A DNA stretch of 64,000 nt, from contig NZ_CP155551.1 of NCBI RefSeq assembly GCF_039679125.1, forward strand, positions 3,968,001-4,032,000, read 5' to 3'. A program made the position numbers and the translations under genes. Position 1 is the first letter of the stretch; each line of letters opens with the position of its first letter. This DNA comes from Blastococcus sp. HT6-4 (lineage in GTDB: Bacteria; Actinomycetota; Actinomycetes; Mycobacteriales; Geodermatophilaceae). Below the pieces are notes generated by a model, which saw nothing but the letters and a program-made list of their open reading frames with translations, was not told the DNA's origin and did not search any database. Positions 8,131 through 17,739 of the stretch are shown in pieces.

Positions 8131-8937
8131 CTAGCTCCCCGGCCGCTCCAGTTCGTGGCCGAGCGCCTCCAGCTCGGCACCCCCGGCCATCAGGCGGGTC
8201 AGCTCGTCCCGGCTGATGTCGGCCTTGGCGAACTCGCCCATGCTCCGGCCCCGGTTCAGCACGAGGAACCGGTCGCCCACCGGGTGGGCGTGGTGCGGGT
8301 TGTGCGTGATCAGTACGACGCCGACGCCGCGGTCCCGCGCCTGGGCGACGTACCGCAGCACGACGCCCGCCTGCTTGACCCCCAGCGCCGAGGTCGGCTC
8401 GTCCAGGATGAGCAGCCGCGCCCCGAAGTGCACCGCCCGGGCGATCGCCACCGACTGCCGCTCCCCGCCGGAGAGCGTGCCCACCGGCTGGTCCGGGTCC
8501 CGGACGTCGATGCCCATGGCCGCCAGCTCCCGTCGGGTGGTCTCCCTGGCCCGGGCGACGTCGAACCGGCGGAACGGACCCACGCCGCGGGTGGGTTCCG
8601 CGCCGAGGAAGAAGTTCCGCCAGATGGACATGAGCGGGATCATCGCGAGGTCCTGGTAGACGGTGGCGATGCCGGCGTCGAGCGCCTCGCGCGGCGATCC
8701 GAACGCCGCCGGCCGCCCGTCGAGGAGCACCTCCCCGCGGTCGGGCCGGTGGACGCCGGCCAGGATCTTGATCAGCGTCGACTTCCCGGCACCGTTGTCC
8801 CCCAGGACGCAGGTGACCTCGCCGGCGCGCACGGTGCTGCTCACGCCGTCCAGCGCGATCACCGACCCGTAGTCCTTGCCGACGTCGCGCAGCTCGAGCA
8901 GCGGCGGCCGGGCCGGGTCCGTGCGCGGCGCAGTCAT
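8131..8937 (-). CDS. Sugar ABC importer, single ATPase domain (CUT2/FrcA-like)
   Basis: A 268-residue ATP-binding subunit with all functional motifs: Walker [11 protein letters not shown]-loop ATVYQDLAM, signature LSGGERQ, Walker [12 protein letters not shown] and switch histidine in LITHN. It energises uptake through the adjacent permease. The single-domain form is typical of the fructose/ribose-like branch rather than the double-domain RbsA form. Its ATG overlaps the permease stop (ATGA). The order on the minus strand is binding protein, permease, ATPase. A degenerate paralogue is encoded at 35649-36479. Confidence 0.9.
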   Translation of the reverse strand: MTAPRTDPARPPLLELRDVGKDYGSVIALDGVSSTVRAGEVTCVLGDNGAGKSTLIKILAGVHRPDRGEVLLDGRPAAFGSPREALDAGIATVYQDLAMIPLMSIWRNFFLGAEPTRGVGPFRRFDVARARETTRRELAAMGIDVRDPDQPVGTLSGGERQSVAIARAVHFGARLLILDEPTSALGVKQAGVVLRYVAQARDRGVGVVLITHNPHHAHPVGDRFLVLNRGRSMGEFAKADISRDELTRLMAGGAELEALGHELERPGS

Positions 8938-9992
8938 CGCCGGGCCGCCTCGGCGTAGCGCCGGACCAGCCGGTTGGCCAGCACGGCGAGCAGCAGCATC
9001 GCGCCCAGGAAGAAGTAGAACCAGTCGGCGTCCCAGCGCAGGTACGGGATGCCGAGCTGCGTCATCCCGAAGATCAGCGCGCCCAGCGCCGCACCGACCG
9101 CCGACCCGAACCCGCCGGTCAGCAGACAGCCCCCGATGACCGCGGCGACGATGTAGATGAGCTCCTGGCCTATGCCGGTGTTCGCCTGCACCGAGGTCAG
9201 GCGCACGGCGAGCGTCGTGCCGACGAACCAGGCCGCCGCCGCCGTCGTCATGAACAGCGCGATCGTGGTGCGCCGCGCCGGCACGCCCACGTTGCGGGCG
9301 GCCATCTCGTCGCCGCCGGTGGCGAACACCCAGTTGCCGAAGCGGGTGCGCAGCAGCACCCAGGTGGCCAGCGCCGTGAACAGCAGCCACCAGAGCACCG
9401 CGACGCGGATCTCGGCGCCGAGGATCTCCACGCGCGAGGCGAACACCCACTCGGCGGTGGCGTAGCCCGGCACGTCGTCGATGCCGCCCACGGTGACCGT
9501 GTCGGTGAACAGCTTGGTCAGGCCCAGGTTCAGCCCCTGCAGCATCAGGAACGTGCCGAGCGTGACGATGAAGCTGGGCAGCCGGGTGCGGGTGACCAGC
9601 CAGCCGTTGCCGAAACCGATCGCCAGCGCGACCACCAGCGCGATCCCGATGGCCACCCACAGGTTCTGACGGAACTCCACGGCGACGATGCCCACCGTGA
9701 GCGCCGTCGTGCCGGTCATGACCCCGGCCGACAGGTCGAAGTGCCCACCGATCATGAGCAGCGCGACGGCGACCGCCATGATCCCCAGCGTCGAGGCCGG
9801 GTCCAGCCAGTTGGCGATGCCCCTCGGCGAACGGAAGGCCGGCGACTGCACCGCGAAGAAGACGAACACCACCACCGCGCCCACCAGCGCGCCCAGCTCC
9901 GGCCGGGCCAGCAGCCGGCGCAGCGGCCCGGGAGGGCTCAGCCGCTCGTCGGCCCGCGGACCCGCCGGTGCGGCGGCCTCCCGGGTGCTCAG
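8934..9992 (-). CDS. Sugar ABC importer permease (CUT2/RbsC-like)
   Basis: About 352 residues, with 8-10 hydrophobic segments. Conserved stretches are [28 protein letters not shown] and [15 protein letters not shown], typical of BPD_transp_2 permeases. Alignment with its paralogue (plus-strand permease at 34588) places the N-terminus at [11 protein letters not shown]. No ATG, GTG or TTG exists there; the only candidate is a CTG at 9992 overlapping the stop of the binding-protein gene (CTGA). The next usable GTG would delete the cytoplasmic N-terminus and enter the first helix. The start is therefore uncertain. Confidence 0.85.
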   Translation of the reverse strand: MSTREAAAPAGPRADERLSPPGPLRRLLARPELGALVGAVVVFVFFAVQSPAFRSPRGIANWLDPASTLGIMAVAVALLMIGGHFDLSAGVMTGTTALTVGIVAVEFRQNLWVAIGIALVVALAIGFGNGWLVTRTRLPSFIVTLGTFLMLQGLNLGLTKLFTDTVTVGGIDDVPGYATAEWVFASRVEILGAEIRVAVLWWLLFTALATWVLLRTRFGNWVFATGGDEMAARNVGVPARRTTIALFMTTAAAAWFVGTTLAVRLTSVQANTGIGQELIYIVAAVIGGCLLTGGFGSAVGAALGALIFGMTQLGIPYLRWDADWFYFFLGAMLLLAVLANRLVRRYAEAARR

Positions 9993-10972
9993 CGGGTGCC
10001 GGCCGAGGCCAGGTCGGCGATCGCGTCGACGTTGTCCGCGTCCACGATCCCGGGCCCGGTCAGCACCGGCTGCCCCCCGCCGACCGTGTTCAGGTTCTCG
10101 GCGTACAGCTTGAGCATCACGACCGGCAGGTAGCCCTGCGTGTACTGCTGCTGGTCGACGGCGAAGGCGATGTCGCCGTCCTGGATGCCGCTGATGACGT
10201 CCTCGTTCAGGTCGAAGGTGGCCACCTGCGCGTCCGACCCGGCATCCGCCGCGGCCTCCACGGCCACGCCCGCGACCGCCGAGTTGAGCGTGAGCACCGC
10301 GTCGATGCCCGTCGTGCCCTGCAGCTGCGAGGTGATCGCCGACTGGGCGCCGGTGAGGTCGTTGATGTCGACCTGGAGCGTGTCGAACGAGCCGCCGAAG
10401 CCCTCGTCCGCGCCGGAGCAACGCTGCTCGAGGCCCACGTTGCCGGGCTCGTGGATCACGCACAGCACGCTGGTGGCGCCCTCCTCGGCGAGCCGCCGAC
10501 CGGCGCCCAGCCCCGCGATCCGCTCGTCCTGGCCGACGTGGCCGATGGCGCCGAACTCCGTCGACCGCTCACCGCCGGAGTTGATGGTGACCACGCCGAT
10601 CCCCGCCCCGACCGCCGCCTCGATCGACTCCTGGAGCGCATCGGGGTTGGCCATCGAGACCACGAGGCCGTCCACGCCGCGGTTGACCGCGGCCTCGATG
10701 AGCTGCGCCTGCCGCTGCGGGTCGCCGTCGCTCTGGTAGTCGACCTCGATGCCGAGGTCCTCACCGGCCGCCACGGCGCCGTTCTGGACTACATCCCAGA
10801 AGGCGTCACCGGCGGAGCCGTGCGTGACGACCGCGACGGCGAGGTCACCACCACCGGCGTCACCCCCGCTGCCGGCCTGGCCGGAGCCGTCCTCGCTCGA
10901 GTCCGTGGTGCAGGCCGAGAGGAGCAGGGGCCCGGCCAGGGCCAGTGCCAGCAGTCGCTTGGGTGCGGCCAT
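9989..10972 (-). CDS. Sugar-binding lipoprotein of the ABC importer
   Basis: A 327-residue periplasmic-binding-protein-like lipoprotein (Peripla_BP_4 type). The signal peptide ends in LLLSAC with the lipidated Cys21. A Ser/Gly-rich linker follows, then the two-lobed fold with [21 protein letters not shown] and [14 protein letters not shown]. It captures a sugar or related small molecule outside the membrane and delivers it to the permease. The ATG at 10972 has a perfect AGGAGG 8 nt upstream and is the first gene of the operon. The ligand is not predictable from sequence. Confidence 0.9.
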   Translation of the reverse strand: MAAPKRLLALALAGPLLLSACTTDSSEDGSGQAGSGGDAGGGDLAVAVVTHGSAGDAFWDVVQNGAVAAGEDLGIEVDYQSDGDPQRQAQLIEAAVNRGVDGLVVSMANPDALQESIEAAVGAGIGVVTINSGGERSTEFGAIGHVGQDERIAGLGAGRRLAEEGATSVLCVIHEPGNVGLEQRCSGADEGFGGSFDTLQVDINDLTGAQSAITSQLQGTTGIDAVLTLNSAVAGVAVEAAADAGSDAQVATFDLNEDVISGIQDGDIAFAVDQQQYTQGYLPVVMLKLYAENLNTVGGGQPVLTGPGIVDADNVDAIADLASAGTR

Positions 10973-11116
10973 CGAGAGTCCTCCTGTGCTCGCGGGCCCG
11001 GGCCCACGCCATCGTTCCGACCCAGGATCATGCTCCTCCGCCCCGGCGACCGGTCCGCCGGAGGCGCCGGCGCGGCTGGGAGCCTCCTCCGACCGGGCGA
11101 CGGCCGCCGGGCGATC

Positions 11117-11122
11117 TAGGCT
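11117..11122 (+). promoter_or_regulatory. -10 element, leaderless start
   Basis: TAGGCT ends 6 nt before the GTG at 11129. No convincing -35 is seen. Confidence 0.45.
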
Positions 11123-11128
11123 CCTGGC

Positions 11129-12193
11129 GTGGACGTCCTGGGTTCCGGTCATGAGCAGGTCGTGTTCTGCAGCGACCCCGAGTCGGGGTTGCGGGCGGTC
11201 ATCGCCATCCACTCCACGGCCCTGGGGCCGGCGCTGGGGGGCACGCGGTTCTATCCCTACGCCGGCGAGGAGGCCGCCGTCGCCGACGCGCTGCGACTCT
11301 CGGCCGCCATGTCGTACAAGAACAGCCTCGCCGGACTGGACCTCGGCGGCGGGAAGGCCGTGATCATCGGCGACCCACGCACTGACAAGACCGAGGCGCT
11401 GCTGCGCGCATACGGCCGGTTCGTCGAGTCGCTGGGTGGCCGGTACCTCACCGCGTGCGACGTCGGGACGTTCAACGCCGACCTCGACGTGGTCGCCCGG
11501 GAGACCCGGTTCGCGCACGGCCGGTCGGAGGCCTACGGCGGGTGCGGCGACTCCTCCGTGCTGACCGCCTACGGCGTCTTCCAGGGCATGCGGGCGGCCG
11601 CCCAGCACTGCTGGGGCTCGCCGTCGCTCGCCGGGCGCACGGTGGCCGTGGCGGGTGTGGGCAAGGTCGGCTCGTGGCTGGTGGGCCACCTGGTGGACGA
11701 CGGCGCCGACGTCGTCGTCACCGACGTGGATCCGGGCGCCGTGGAGCGCCTGCGAGCCCGGCACCCCGCCGTGCGCGCCGTCCCGGACACCGCCGCGCTG
11801 GTGCGCACCCCGCACGACGTCTACGCGCCGTGCGCACTGGGCGGCGCCCTCGACGAGGAGACGGTCTCGGTCCTGCCCGCGCGGGTGGTCTGCGGCGGGG
11901 CGAACAACCAGCTGGCCACCCCGGAGATGGCCGAGCGGCTCCGCGCCCGGGAGATCCTCTACGCCCCGGACTTCCTGGTGAACGCCGGCGGCGTGATCCA
12001 GGTCGAGGACGAGCGGCACGGCTTCTCCTTCGCCCGTGCTCAGGCCAAGGCCTCGGGCATCCACGACGTCGCCCTGCGGGTGTTCGCGCTCGCCGACGCC
12101 GAGGGGATCTCCCCCGCCGTGGCGGCCGAGCGGCTGGCCGAGGAGCGGATCCGATCGGTCGGCCGACTGGCCACGATCCGGCTGCCCCGCTGA
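11129..12193 (+). CDS. Leucine/valine (Glu/Leu/Phe/Val) dehydrogenase
   Basis: A 354-residue NAD-dependent amino-acid dehydrogenase that reversibly deaminates a branched-chain or aromatic amino acid to its 2-oxo acid. Family motifs are [10 protein letters not shown], the catalytic-lysine segment [10 protein letters not shown] (near residue 80), TACDVGT, the dinucleotide loop [11 protein letters not shown] and CGGANNQL. The length matches the family. The first residues start directly with the catalytic domain, with no leader. It is divergent from the sugar-importer operon and has no coupled gene. Leu versus Val versus Phe preference cannot be decided here. Confidence 0.9.
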   Translation: MDVLGSGHEQVVFCSDPESGLRAVIAIHSTALGPALGGTRFYPYAGEEAAVADALRLSAAMSYKNSLAGLDLGGGKAVIIGDPRTDKTEALLRAYGRFVESLGGRYLTACDVGTFNADLDVVARETRFAHGRSEAYGGCGDSSVLTAYGVFQGMRAAAQHCWGSPSLAGRTVAVAGVGKVGSWLVGHLVDDGADVVVTDVDPGAVERLRARHPAVRAVPDTAALVRTPHDVYAPCALGGALDEETVSVLPARVVCGGANNQLATPEMAERLRAREILYAPDFLVNAGGVIQVEDERHGFSFARAQAKASGIHDVALRVFALADAEGISPAVAAERLAEERIRSVGRLATIRLPR

Positions 12194-12355
12194 CCCGGCG
12201 CGGCGCGCGCACCACCCGGAGGGGGAGGGCGTGTGCCCGCCGCCGATCCGTGTCGTAATGTTGTCCGAGACATAGTCACTCAGTCGGGGTCGCCACGCGG
12301 GCCGCATCAGCCGCTTGGCTGGGCCTCCGCACTCCGTAATGAGGGGGTCGAGCCG

Positions 12356-12580
12356 ATGGGGCGCGGCCGAGCGAAGGCCAAGCAGACACGCGTGGCCCGT
12401 GAGCTCAAGTACAGCTCACCCAACACCGACCTCACCGCGTTGCAGCGGGAGTTGGCCGGTTCGTCGTCGTCGCCGTACGCCGCGCCCAGCGCGGCGAACG
12501 ACGACGAGGACGACGAGGACGAGTACGCCGACCGCTGGGCGGACGACGACTCGGACGACGACTGGGCGGCCAGCCGCTGA
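12356..12580 (+). CDS. DUF3073 protein, acidic tail
   Basis: A 74-residue protein conserved across Actinobacteria next to purM. The basic N-terminus MGRGRAKAKQTRVARELKY and the NTDLTALQRELAG segment define DUF3073. The C-terminal half is extremely acidic (runs of Asp/Glu) and probably disordered. The charge split, basic head and acidic tail, suggests binding to nucleic acid or a basic protein, but no function is known. A G-rich Shine-Dalgarno lies about 8 nt upstream. The roughly 160-bp upstream region contains TAATGT at 12256 as a possible -10. Confidence 0.9.
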   Translation: MGRGRAKAKQTRVARELKYSSPNTDLTALQRELAGSSSSPYAAPSAANDDEDDEDEYADRWADDDSDDDWAASR

Positions 12581-12609
12581 CCCGCGGCTCGACGTCCCGA
12601 TCCGTCTGA

Positions 12610-12651
12610 CACCACGACACCGCTGCCCTCCGGGACAGCGGTGTCGTGGTG
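12610..12651. terminator. Bidirectional hairpin terminator
   Basis: Perfect 16-bp stem (12610-12625 with 12636-12651) and a 10-nt loop between the converging DUF3073 and purM genes. Confidence 0.85.
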
Positions 12652-12700
12652 CTACGGGCGCACGCGCAGGCGACCCCGGGCCGGGGTGGCGCGGGTCGCC

Positions 12701-13762
12701 TCAGCGGTAGGCGCCGGTGAGCTCCGCGGCGGGAGCGTCGCCGGCGGGGCGCTCGCGCACGCTGCCGGCGATCCAGGCGGGCACCCCGCGGGACGTGAGA
12801 AACGTCACGGCTTCCTCCGCCCGGTCCGGGGCGACGGCGGCGACCATGCCGACGCCGCAGTTGAAGGCGCGCTCGGACTCCACCCGCGGCACCCCGTGCT
12901 CCTCCATGAGGCGCACCGCGGCCGGCAGCGCCCAGGTGCCGCGGTCCAGGACCGCCTGAAGCCCGTCGGGGACCACCCGGGCGGTGTTGCCGGCCAGCCC
13001 GCCGCCGGTGATGTGCGCGTAGGCGTGCACGCCTTCGACGCCCAGCCGCTCGACGAGCGCCAGGCAGTCGAGCGCGTAGATGCGGGTGGGCTCCAGCAGC
13101 TCGTCACCCAGTGGGCGGTCCAGCCCCGCCGGGGTCCCGGTCAGGTCCAGCCCCGCCGACGCGACCACGCGGCGCACCAGCGAGTAGCCGTTGGAGTGGA
13201 AGCCCGACGACGCCATGGCCACGACGACGTCGCCCGCGCGCACCCGCTCGGGGCCGAGGACGGCGTCGGCCTCCACCACACCCACCGCCGTGGCGGCGAG
13301 GTCGTACTCGTCGGCGTCCATGAGGTCGCCGTGCTCCGCGGTCTCCCCGCCCACGAGCGCCGCCCCGGCCTGGGTGCAGCCGGCCGCGATGCCGGTGACG
13401 ATGGCCGCGATCCGCTCGGGGACGACCTTCCCGCAGGCCACGTAGTCCTGGAGGAACAGCGGCTCCGCGCCGCAGGCCACCAGGTCGTCCACGACCATCG
13501 CCACCAGGTCGATGCCCACGGTGTCGTGCCGGTCCAGCTGGCGGGCCAGCGCGATCTTGGTCCCGACCCCGTCGGTGGAGGAGGCCAGCAACGGCTTCCG
13601 GTACTTCGCCGTGTCGAGGGCGAACAGCCCGGCGAACCCGCCCAGGCCGCCGACGACCTCCGGCCGGTTGGTGCGCTCCACGGCCGCCCGCATCAGCGTG
13701 ACGGCGCGCTCACCGGCGTCGATGTCGACACCGGAGGCGGCGTAGGTGAACGTCTCGCTCAC
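12701..13762 (-). CDS. purM: Phosphoribosylformylglycinamidine cyclo-ligase (AIR synthetase)
   Basis: A 353-residue enzyme closing the imidazole ring, FGAM + ATP to AIR, the fifth step of purine synthesis. PurM hallmarks are LLASSTDGVGTKIALA, GIDLVAMVVDDLVACGAEPLFLQDY, GGETAEHG, SSGFHSNGYSLVR and AHITGGGLAGN. The length is normal. The GTG start overlaps the purF stop by 4 bp (GTGA), so it is translationally coupled behind purF. Confidence 0.98.
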   Translation of the reverse strand: MSETFTYAASGVDIDAGERAVTLMRAAVERTNRPEVVGGLGGFAGLFALDTAKYRKPLLASSTDGVGTKIALARQLDRHDTVGIDLVAMVVDDLVACGAEPLFLQDYVACGKVVPERIAAIVTGIAAGCTQAGAALVGGETAEHGDLMDADEYDLAATAVGVVEADAVLGPERVRAGDVVVAMASSGFHSNGYSLVRRVVASAGLDLTGTPAGLDRPLGDELLEPTRIYALDCLALVERLGVEGVHAYAHITGGGLAGNTARVVPDGLQAVLDRGTWALPAAVRLMEEHGVPRVESERAFNCGVGMVAAVAPDRAEEAVTFLTSRGVPAWIAGSVRERPAGDAPAAELTGAYR

Positions 13763-15297
13763 GGCCGCCTCAGCGCGTCCTCGGCGCCACCGGGCACGAT
13801 CGCGCTGCCGGCCTGCTGCCCGGTCCAGCCGCTCACGGCGCGCTGGCCGATGCCCTCCAGCACGTGCTTGCCGAGCACCTCGGGCTCGCCGAGGTCGATC
13901 GGGTACTCACCGGTGAAGCAGGCCGTGCACAGCCGGTTGACCGGCTGCTCGGTGGCGGCGATCAGGCCCTGCTCGGAGACGTAGCCCAGCGAGTCGGCGT
14001 TGATCGAGGCGCGGACGCCGTCGACGTCCAGGCCGTTGGCGATGAGCTCGGCCCGGCTGGCGAAGTCGATCCCGTAGAAGCACGGCCACTTGACCGGGGG
14101 GGAGGCGATCCGCACGTGCACCTCCACCGCCCCCGCCTCGCGCAGCATCCGGATCAGCGCCCGCTGGGTGTTGCCGCGCACGATCGAGTCGTCGACGACG
14201 ACCAGCCTCTTGCCGCGGATGACGTCGCGCAGGGGGTTCAGCTTGAGCCGGATGCCCAGCTGCCGGATGGTCTGGCTGGGCTGGATGAACGTGCGGCCGA
14301 CGTAGGAGTTCTTGACCAGACCCAGCCCGTAGGGGATGCCCGATGCCTCGGCGTACCCGACCGCGGCCGGGACGCCGGACTCGGGGACCGGGATGACCAG
14401 GTCGGCCTCGGCCGGGTGCTCGGCGGCCAGCCGCCGGCCGATCTCGACGCGGGCGGCGTGCACCCCGCGCCCGGAGATCGTGGTGTCGGGGCGGGCGAGG
14501 TAGACGTACTCGAAGACGCAGCCCTTGGGGTCGGCGGGGGCGAAGTGCTGGCTGCGCAGGCCGTTCTCGTCGATGGCGATCAGCTCACCGGGCTCGACCT
14601 CGCGCACCACCGAGGCCCCGACGATGTCGAGCGCCGCCGTCTCGCTGGCCACGACCCAGCCGCGCTCCAGGCGGCCGAGCACCAGCGGCCGCACGCCCTG
14701 CGGGTCGCGTGCGGCGTAGAGGGTGTCCTCGTCCATGAAGGTGAGGCTGAACGCACCGCGCAGCTGCGGCAGCACCTCCATCGCGGCGGCCTCGACCGAG
14801 AGGTCGGGGCGGGCCGCGATGAGCGCGGTGACCAGATCGGAGTCGTTGGTGGCCACGAAGGCACCCGGCACCCCGGCGTCGGCGGCTCTGCTGGCCAGCT
14901 CCGCGGTGTTCACCAGGTTGCCGTTGTGGCACAGCGCCAGGCCGGTGCCGGCCTCGGTGGTGCGGAACGTGGGCTGGGCGTTCTCCCAGGTGGAGGCCCC
15001 CGTGGTGGAGTACCGGGCGTGGCCGACCGCCAGGTGGCCGCGCAGGCTGCCGAGGGTCGGTTCGTCGAAGACCTGGCTCACCAGGCCGAGATCCTTGTAG
15101 ACGACGACGGAGACGCCGTCGGACACCGCGATGCCCGCCGCCTCCTGACCGCGGTGCTGGAGGGCGTACAGACCGAAATAGGTCAGCTTCGCGACCTCCT
15201 CCCCTGGCGCCCAGACACCGAAGACGCCGCAGGCATCCTGAGGTCCGGGGGACTGGGGATCGAGGTCGTGCGTCAGCCGTCCATCACCGCGAGGCAC
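13759..15297 (-). CDS. purF: Amidophosphoribosyltransferase
   Basis: A 512-residue enzyme for the committing step, PRPP + glutamine to phosphoribosylamine. The N-terminal nucleophile is Cys23 in QDACGVFGV after a short propeptide, as in the processed B. subtilis/actinobacterial type. Glutaminase residues follow in LQHRGQEAAG and CHNGNL. The PRPP loop is LVVVDDSIVRGNT. Cysteines in PKGCVFEY, WPCFYG and the C-terminal LCTACF segment match the 4Fe-4S type enzyme. The GTG start lies 6 nt after TAGTCT, so the purF-purM transcript is probably leaderless. Confidence 0.98.
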   Translation of the reverse strand: MPRGDGRLTHDLDPQSPGPQDACGVFGVWAPGEEVAKLTYFGLYALQHRGQEAAGIAVSDGVSVVVYKDLGLVSQVFDEPTLGSLRGHLAVGHARYSTTGASTWENAQPTFRTTEAGTGLALCHNGNLVNTAELASRAADAGVPGAFVATNDSDLVTALIAARPDLSVEAAAMEVLPQLRGAFSLTFMDEDTLYAARDPQGVRPLVLGRLERGWVVASETAALDIVGASVVREVEPGELIAIDENGLRSQHFAPADPKGCVFEYVYLARPDTTISGRGVHAARVEIGRRLAAEHPAEADLVIPVPESGVPAAVGYAEASGIPYGLGLVKNSYVGRTFIQPSQTIRQLGIRLKLNPLRDVIRGKRLVVVDDSIVRGNTQRALIRMLREAGAVEVHVRIASPPVKWPCFYGIDFASRAELIANGLDVDGVRASINADSLGYVSEQGLIAATEQPVNRLCTACFTGEYPIDLGEPEVLGKHVLEGIGQRAVSGWTGQQAGSAIVPGGAEDALRRP

Positions 15298-15303
15298 CTC
15301 ACG

Positions 15304-15309
15304 AGACTA
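15304..15309 (-). promoter_or_regulatory. -10 element of the purF-purM operon, leaderless
   Basis: TAGTCT on the minus strand, with a 6-nt gap to the GTG of purF. No PurR-like operator or riboswitch could be recognised. Confidence 0.5.
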
Positions 15310-15499
15310 CCGGCGTCAAGCCGCCTGCCCACCCCCGCACCGGTGGTCCGCGTCACCGTGCCGCGTGTCCCTCCGGTTCGGGGGTCGATTCCGGGGCACG
15401 GAACTCAAGCCGGGAGCGATGCGTTGACGTCTGACCCGCTCACCGTCCGGCCGCTCCGCGCCGGACGACGTGCTCGCGACGAGCGACAGGAGACATGGG

Positions 15500-15805
15500 A
15501 TGGCAAGCAACGGACCCGATCCGCGCGACTTCCTCGACATGGCGCAGCGGATGCTGCGCCAGCTCTTCGACGAGCCGCGCCGCGACGACCAGCCGTGGGC
15601 GGACGTGACGCGCGAGGCCGCGCGGCGCCGTCCCGAGCCGAGCCCCGAGGAGCAGCGGGAGAACCTGACGTTCGCCCTCGCGACGCGCGCCGTCGAGGCG
15701 CTCGAGGACCTCGCGCTCAACGTCGCGGCGATCCGCCAGCGGCTCGAGCGCGCGGACGCGGAGTCGCACGACCGACCCACGCAGGGCGATCCGCCGGGGC
15801 GGTGA
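15500..15805 (+). CDS. Small hypothetical protein, helical and charged
   Basis: A 101-residue soluble protein starting MASNGPDPRDFLDMAQRML, with two amphipathic helical stretches (residues 10-22 and 55-85) and an Arg/Asp/Glu-rich composition. No domain is recognised. The ATG at 15500 is chosen because AGGAG lies 8-9 nt upstream; an overlapping ATG at 15495 is out of frame. It is divergent from purF, and the 200 bp between them hold the purF promoter. Confidence 0.6.
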   Translation: MASNGPDPRDFLDMAQRMLRQLFDEPRRDDQPWADVTREAARRRPEPSPEEQRENLTFALATRAVEALEDLALNVAAIRQRLERADAESHDRPTQGDPPGR

Positions 15806-15834
15806 CCGGGCCGGGCCCGGCCACGGACACCGCC

Positions 15835-16446
15835 TCAGCGGACGTTCGACAGCTCCGCGGCGATCGTCGTGTCGTCGCCGTGCCCGGTCTTCACGACGGT
15901 GTCGCCGTGCAGGCTGAGCAGCTGCGCCCGGATCGAGTTCACGATCGTCGGGTGGTCGGTGAAACTGCGGCCGGTGGCGCCCGGCCCGCCGCAGAACAGC
16001 GTGTCGCCGGTGAAGACCGTGCGCAGGTCCGCCGCGTGAAGGCACGTGCTGCCCGGCGAGTGGCCCGGCGTGTGCAGGGCCACGAGCCGGGTGCCGGCGA
16101 CGTCGAACCGGGTTCCGGCCTGCAGGTCCTCGTCGGGCGCGGTGTCCGGGTGCGTCATGTCCCAGAGCATCCGGTCGGCGCTGTTGAACCAGATCGGGGC
16201 GCCGGTGGCCTCGCGCAGGGCGGGCGCGGCGGTGATGTGGTCGTTGTGGCCGTGGGTCAGGACGATCGCGGTGACCCGTCGGCCGCCGATCGTCTCGACG
16301 ATCGGGGCGGGGTCGTGCGGGGCGTCGATCACCAGCACCTCGTCGTCGTTCCCGACGAGCCACACGTTGTTCTCGACGTCGAAGTCCTGCCCGTCCAGGG
16401 AGAAGACGCCCGGGACGACGACCTTGTCGATGCGCGGGCCGCTCAC
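15835..16446 (-). CDS. MBL-fold hydrolase paired with the mycothiol formaldehyde dehydrogenase
   Basis: A 203-residue metallo-hydrolase: metal motif THGHNDH near residue 64, [10 protein letters not shown] and TGDTLFCGG, with a GHG ligand near the C-terminus. Its GTG start overlaps the dehydrogenase stop (GTGA). The same pair occurs in mycobacteria (Rv2259/Rv2260, from memory). The dehydrogenase yields S-formylmycothiol, so this enzyme is a good candidate for hydrolysing that thioester to formate and mycothiol, in the manner of glyoxalase II. That role is inferred from pairing and fold. Confidence 0.85.
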   Translation of the reverse strand: MSGPRIDKVVVPGVFSLDGQDFDVENNVWLVGNDDEVLVIDAPHDPAPIVETIGGRRVTAIVLTHGHNDHITAAPALREATGAPIWFNSADRMLWDMTHPDTAPDEDLQAGTRFDVAGTRLVALHTPGHSPGSTCLHAADLRTVFTGDTLFCGGPGATGRSFTDHPTIVNSIRAQLLSLHGDTVVKTGHGDDTTIAAELSNVR

Positions 16447-17534
16447 TTGTCGAACACCACCACGGAGCGCAGCACCTCGCCGTGGTGCATCTTCTCGAAC
16501 GCCTTCTCGACGTCGCCCAGCCCGATCGTCTCGGAAACGAAGGCGTCCAGGTCGAAGCGGCCCTGCAGGTAGAGGTCGACGAGCATCGGGAAGTCGCGGC
16601 TGGGCAGGCAGTCGCCGTACCAGGAGGACTTGATCGATCCACCCCGGCCGAAGATCTCGATCGCCGGCAGGGTGACCTCCATGCCCGGCGTCGGGACGCC
16701 GACCATGACCACCCGGCCCGCGAGGTCGCGGGCGTAGAAGGCCTGCTCGAACACCTTCGGGTGACCGACGGCGTCGATCGCGACGTCCACACCGAAGCCG
16801 CCGGTGAGCGCCTTGATCGCCTCGACGGCGTCGGTCTCCTTCGAGTTCACCGTGTGGGTGGCGCCGAACTGCTTCGCCCACTCGAGCTTCCGGTCCTCGA
16901 TGTCGACGGCGATGATCGTCGTCGCCCCGGCGAGCTTGGCCCCGGCGATCGCGGCGTCACCGACGCCGCCGCAGCCGAACACGGCCACGGTCTCGCCGCG
17001 CTGCACGCCGCCGGTGTTGATCGCGGCGCCGACGCCGGCCATCACGCCGCAACCGAGCAGGCCGGCGGACGTCGGGGGCGCGGCGGGGTCGACCTTCGTG
17101 CACTGGCCGGAGTGGACCAGGGTCTTCTCGGCGAAGGCGCCGATGCCCAGGGCCGGGGAGAGCTCGGTGCCGTCGGTGAGGGTCATCTTCTGCGCCGCGT
17201 TGTGGGTGTTGAAGCAGTACTGCAGCTCACCCTTGCGGCAGGCGCGGCACTCGCCGCACACCGCCCGCCAGTTGAGGACCACGTAGTCGCCGACGGCGAC
17301 GTTGGTGACGCCCTCACCGACGGCCGACACCACCCCGGCCGCCTCGTGACCGAGCAGGAACGGGAAGTCGTCGTTGATGCCACCCTCGCGGTAGTGCAGG
17401 TCGGTGTGGCAGACCCCGCAGGCCTGCACGTCGACCACGGCCTCCCCCGGCCCCGGGTCCGGCACCACGATCGTCTCGACGCTGACCGGCTGCCCCTTGC
17501 CGCGGGCCACGACCCCACGCACCTCGTATGCCAT
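16443..17534 (-). CDS. mscR: S-(hydroxymethyl)mycothiol dehydrogenase / nitrosomycothiol reductase
   Basis: A 363-residue zinc medium-chain dehydrogenase oxidising the formaldehyde-mycothiol adduct with NAD and able to reduce S-nitrosomycothiol in relatives. The catalytic zinc ligands are in ACGVCHTD (Cys39) and GHEAAG, with the structural zinc site in [15 protein letters not shown]. The coenzyme loop is [11 protein letters not shown] followed by [20 protein letters not shown] with the NAD-selecting Asp. Mycothiol use is typical of Actinobacteria. It is first in a two-gene operon and divergent from an OFA-family transporter. Confidence 0.93.
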   Translation of the reverse strand: MAYEVRGVVARGKGQPVSVETIVVPDPGPGEAVVDVQACGVCHTDLHYREGGINDDFPFLLGHEAAGVVSAVGEGVTNVAVGDYVVLNWRAVCGECRACRKGELQYCFNTHNAAQKMTLTDGTELSPALGIGAFAEKTLVHSGQCTKVDPAAPPTSAGLLGCGVMAGVGAAINTGGVQRGETVAVFGCGGVGDAAIAGAKLAGATTIIAVDIEDRKLEWAKQFGATHTVNSKETDAVEAIKALTGGFGVDVAIDAVGHPKVFEQAFYARDLAGRVVMVGVPTPGMEVTLPAIEIFGRGGSIKSSWYGDCLPSRDFPMLVDLYLQGRFDLDAFVSETIGLGDVEKAFEKMHHGEVLRSVVVFDK

Positions 17535-17541
17535 GCGCCGG

Positions 17542-17547
17542 AGCCTA
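17542..17547 (-). promoter_or_regulatory. -10 element of mscR, leaderless
   Basis: TAGGCT on the minus strand with a 7-nt gap to the ATG of mscR. The divergent intergenic region is 205 bp. It also holds TAGCGT at 17652-17657, a possible -10 for the plus-strand transporter. Confidence 0.45.
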
Positions 17548-17739
17548 GGTCGGCAGCACGGCGGCAGCGAGGGGCGCTTCCGTCCTGTGGAGGTCGGATC
17601 ACGTGCTGGTCACGTCCGCCTGTTCCCCGCGCGGGACAGCGCACGAGGACGTAGCGTGCCACCAGATCGCGACCTATGTCACAGGCCGCGTCCCGGTTGT
17701 GCCGCCCGGCCGTACCGGTCCCGTCCCCGGAGGTTCCTC

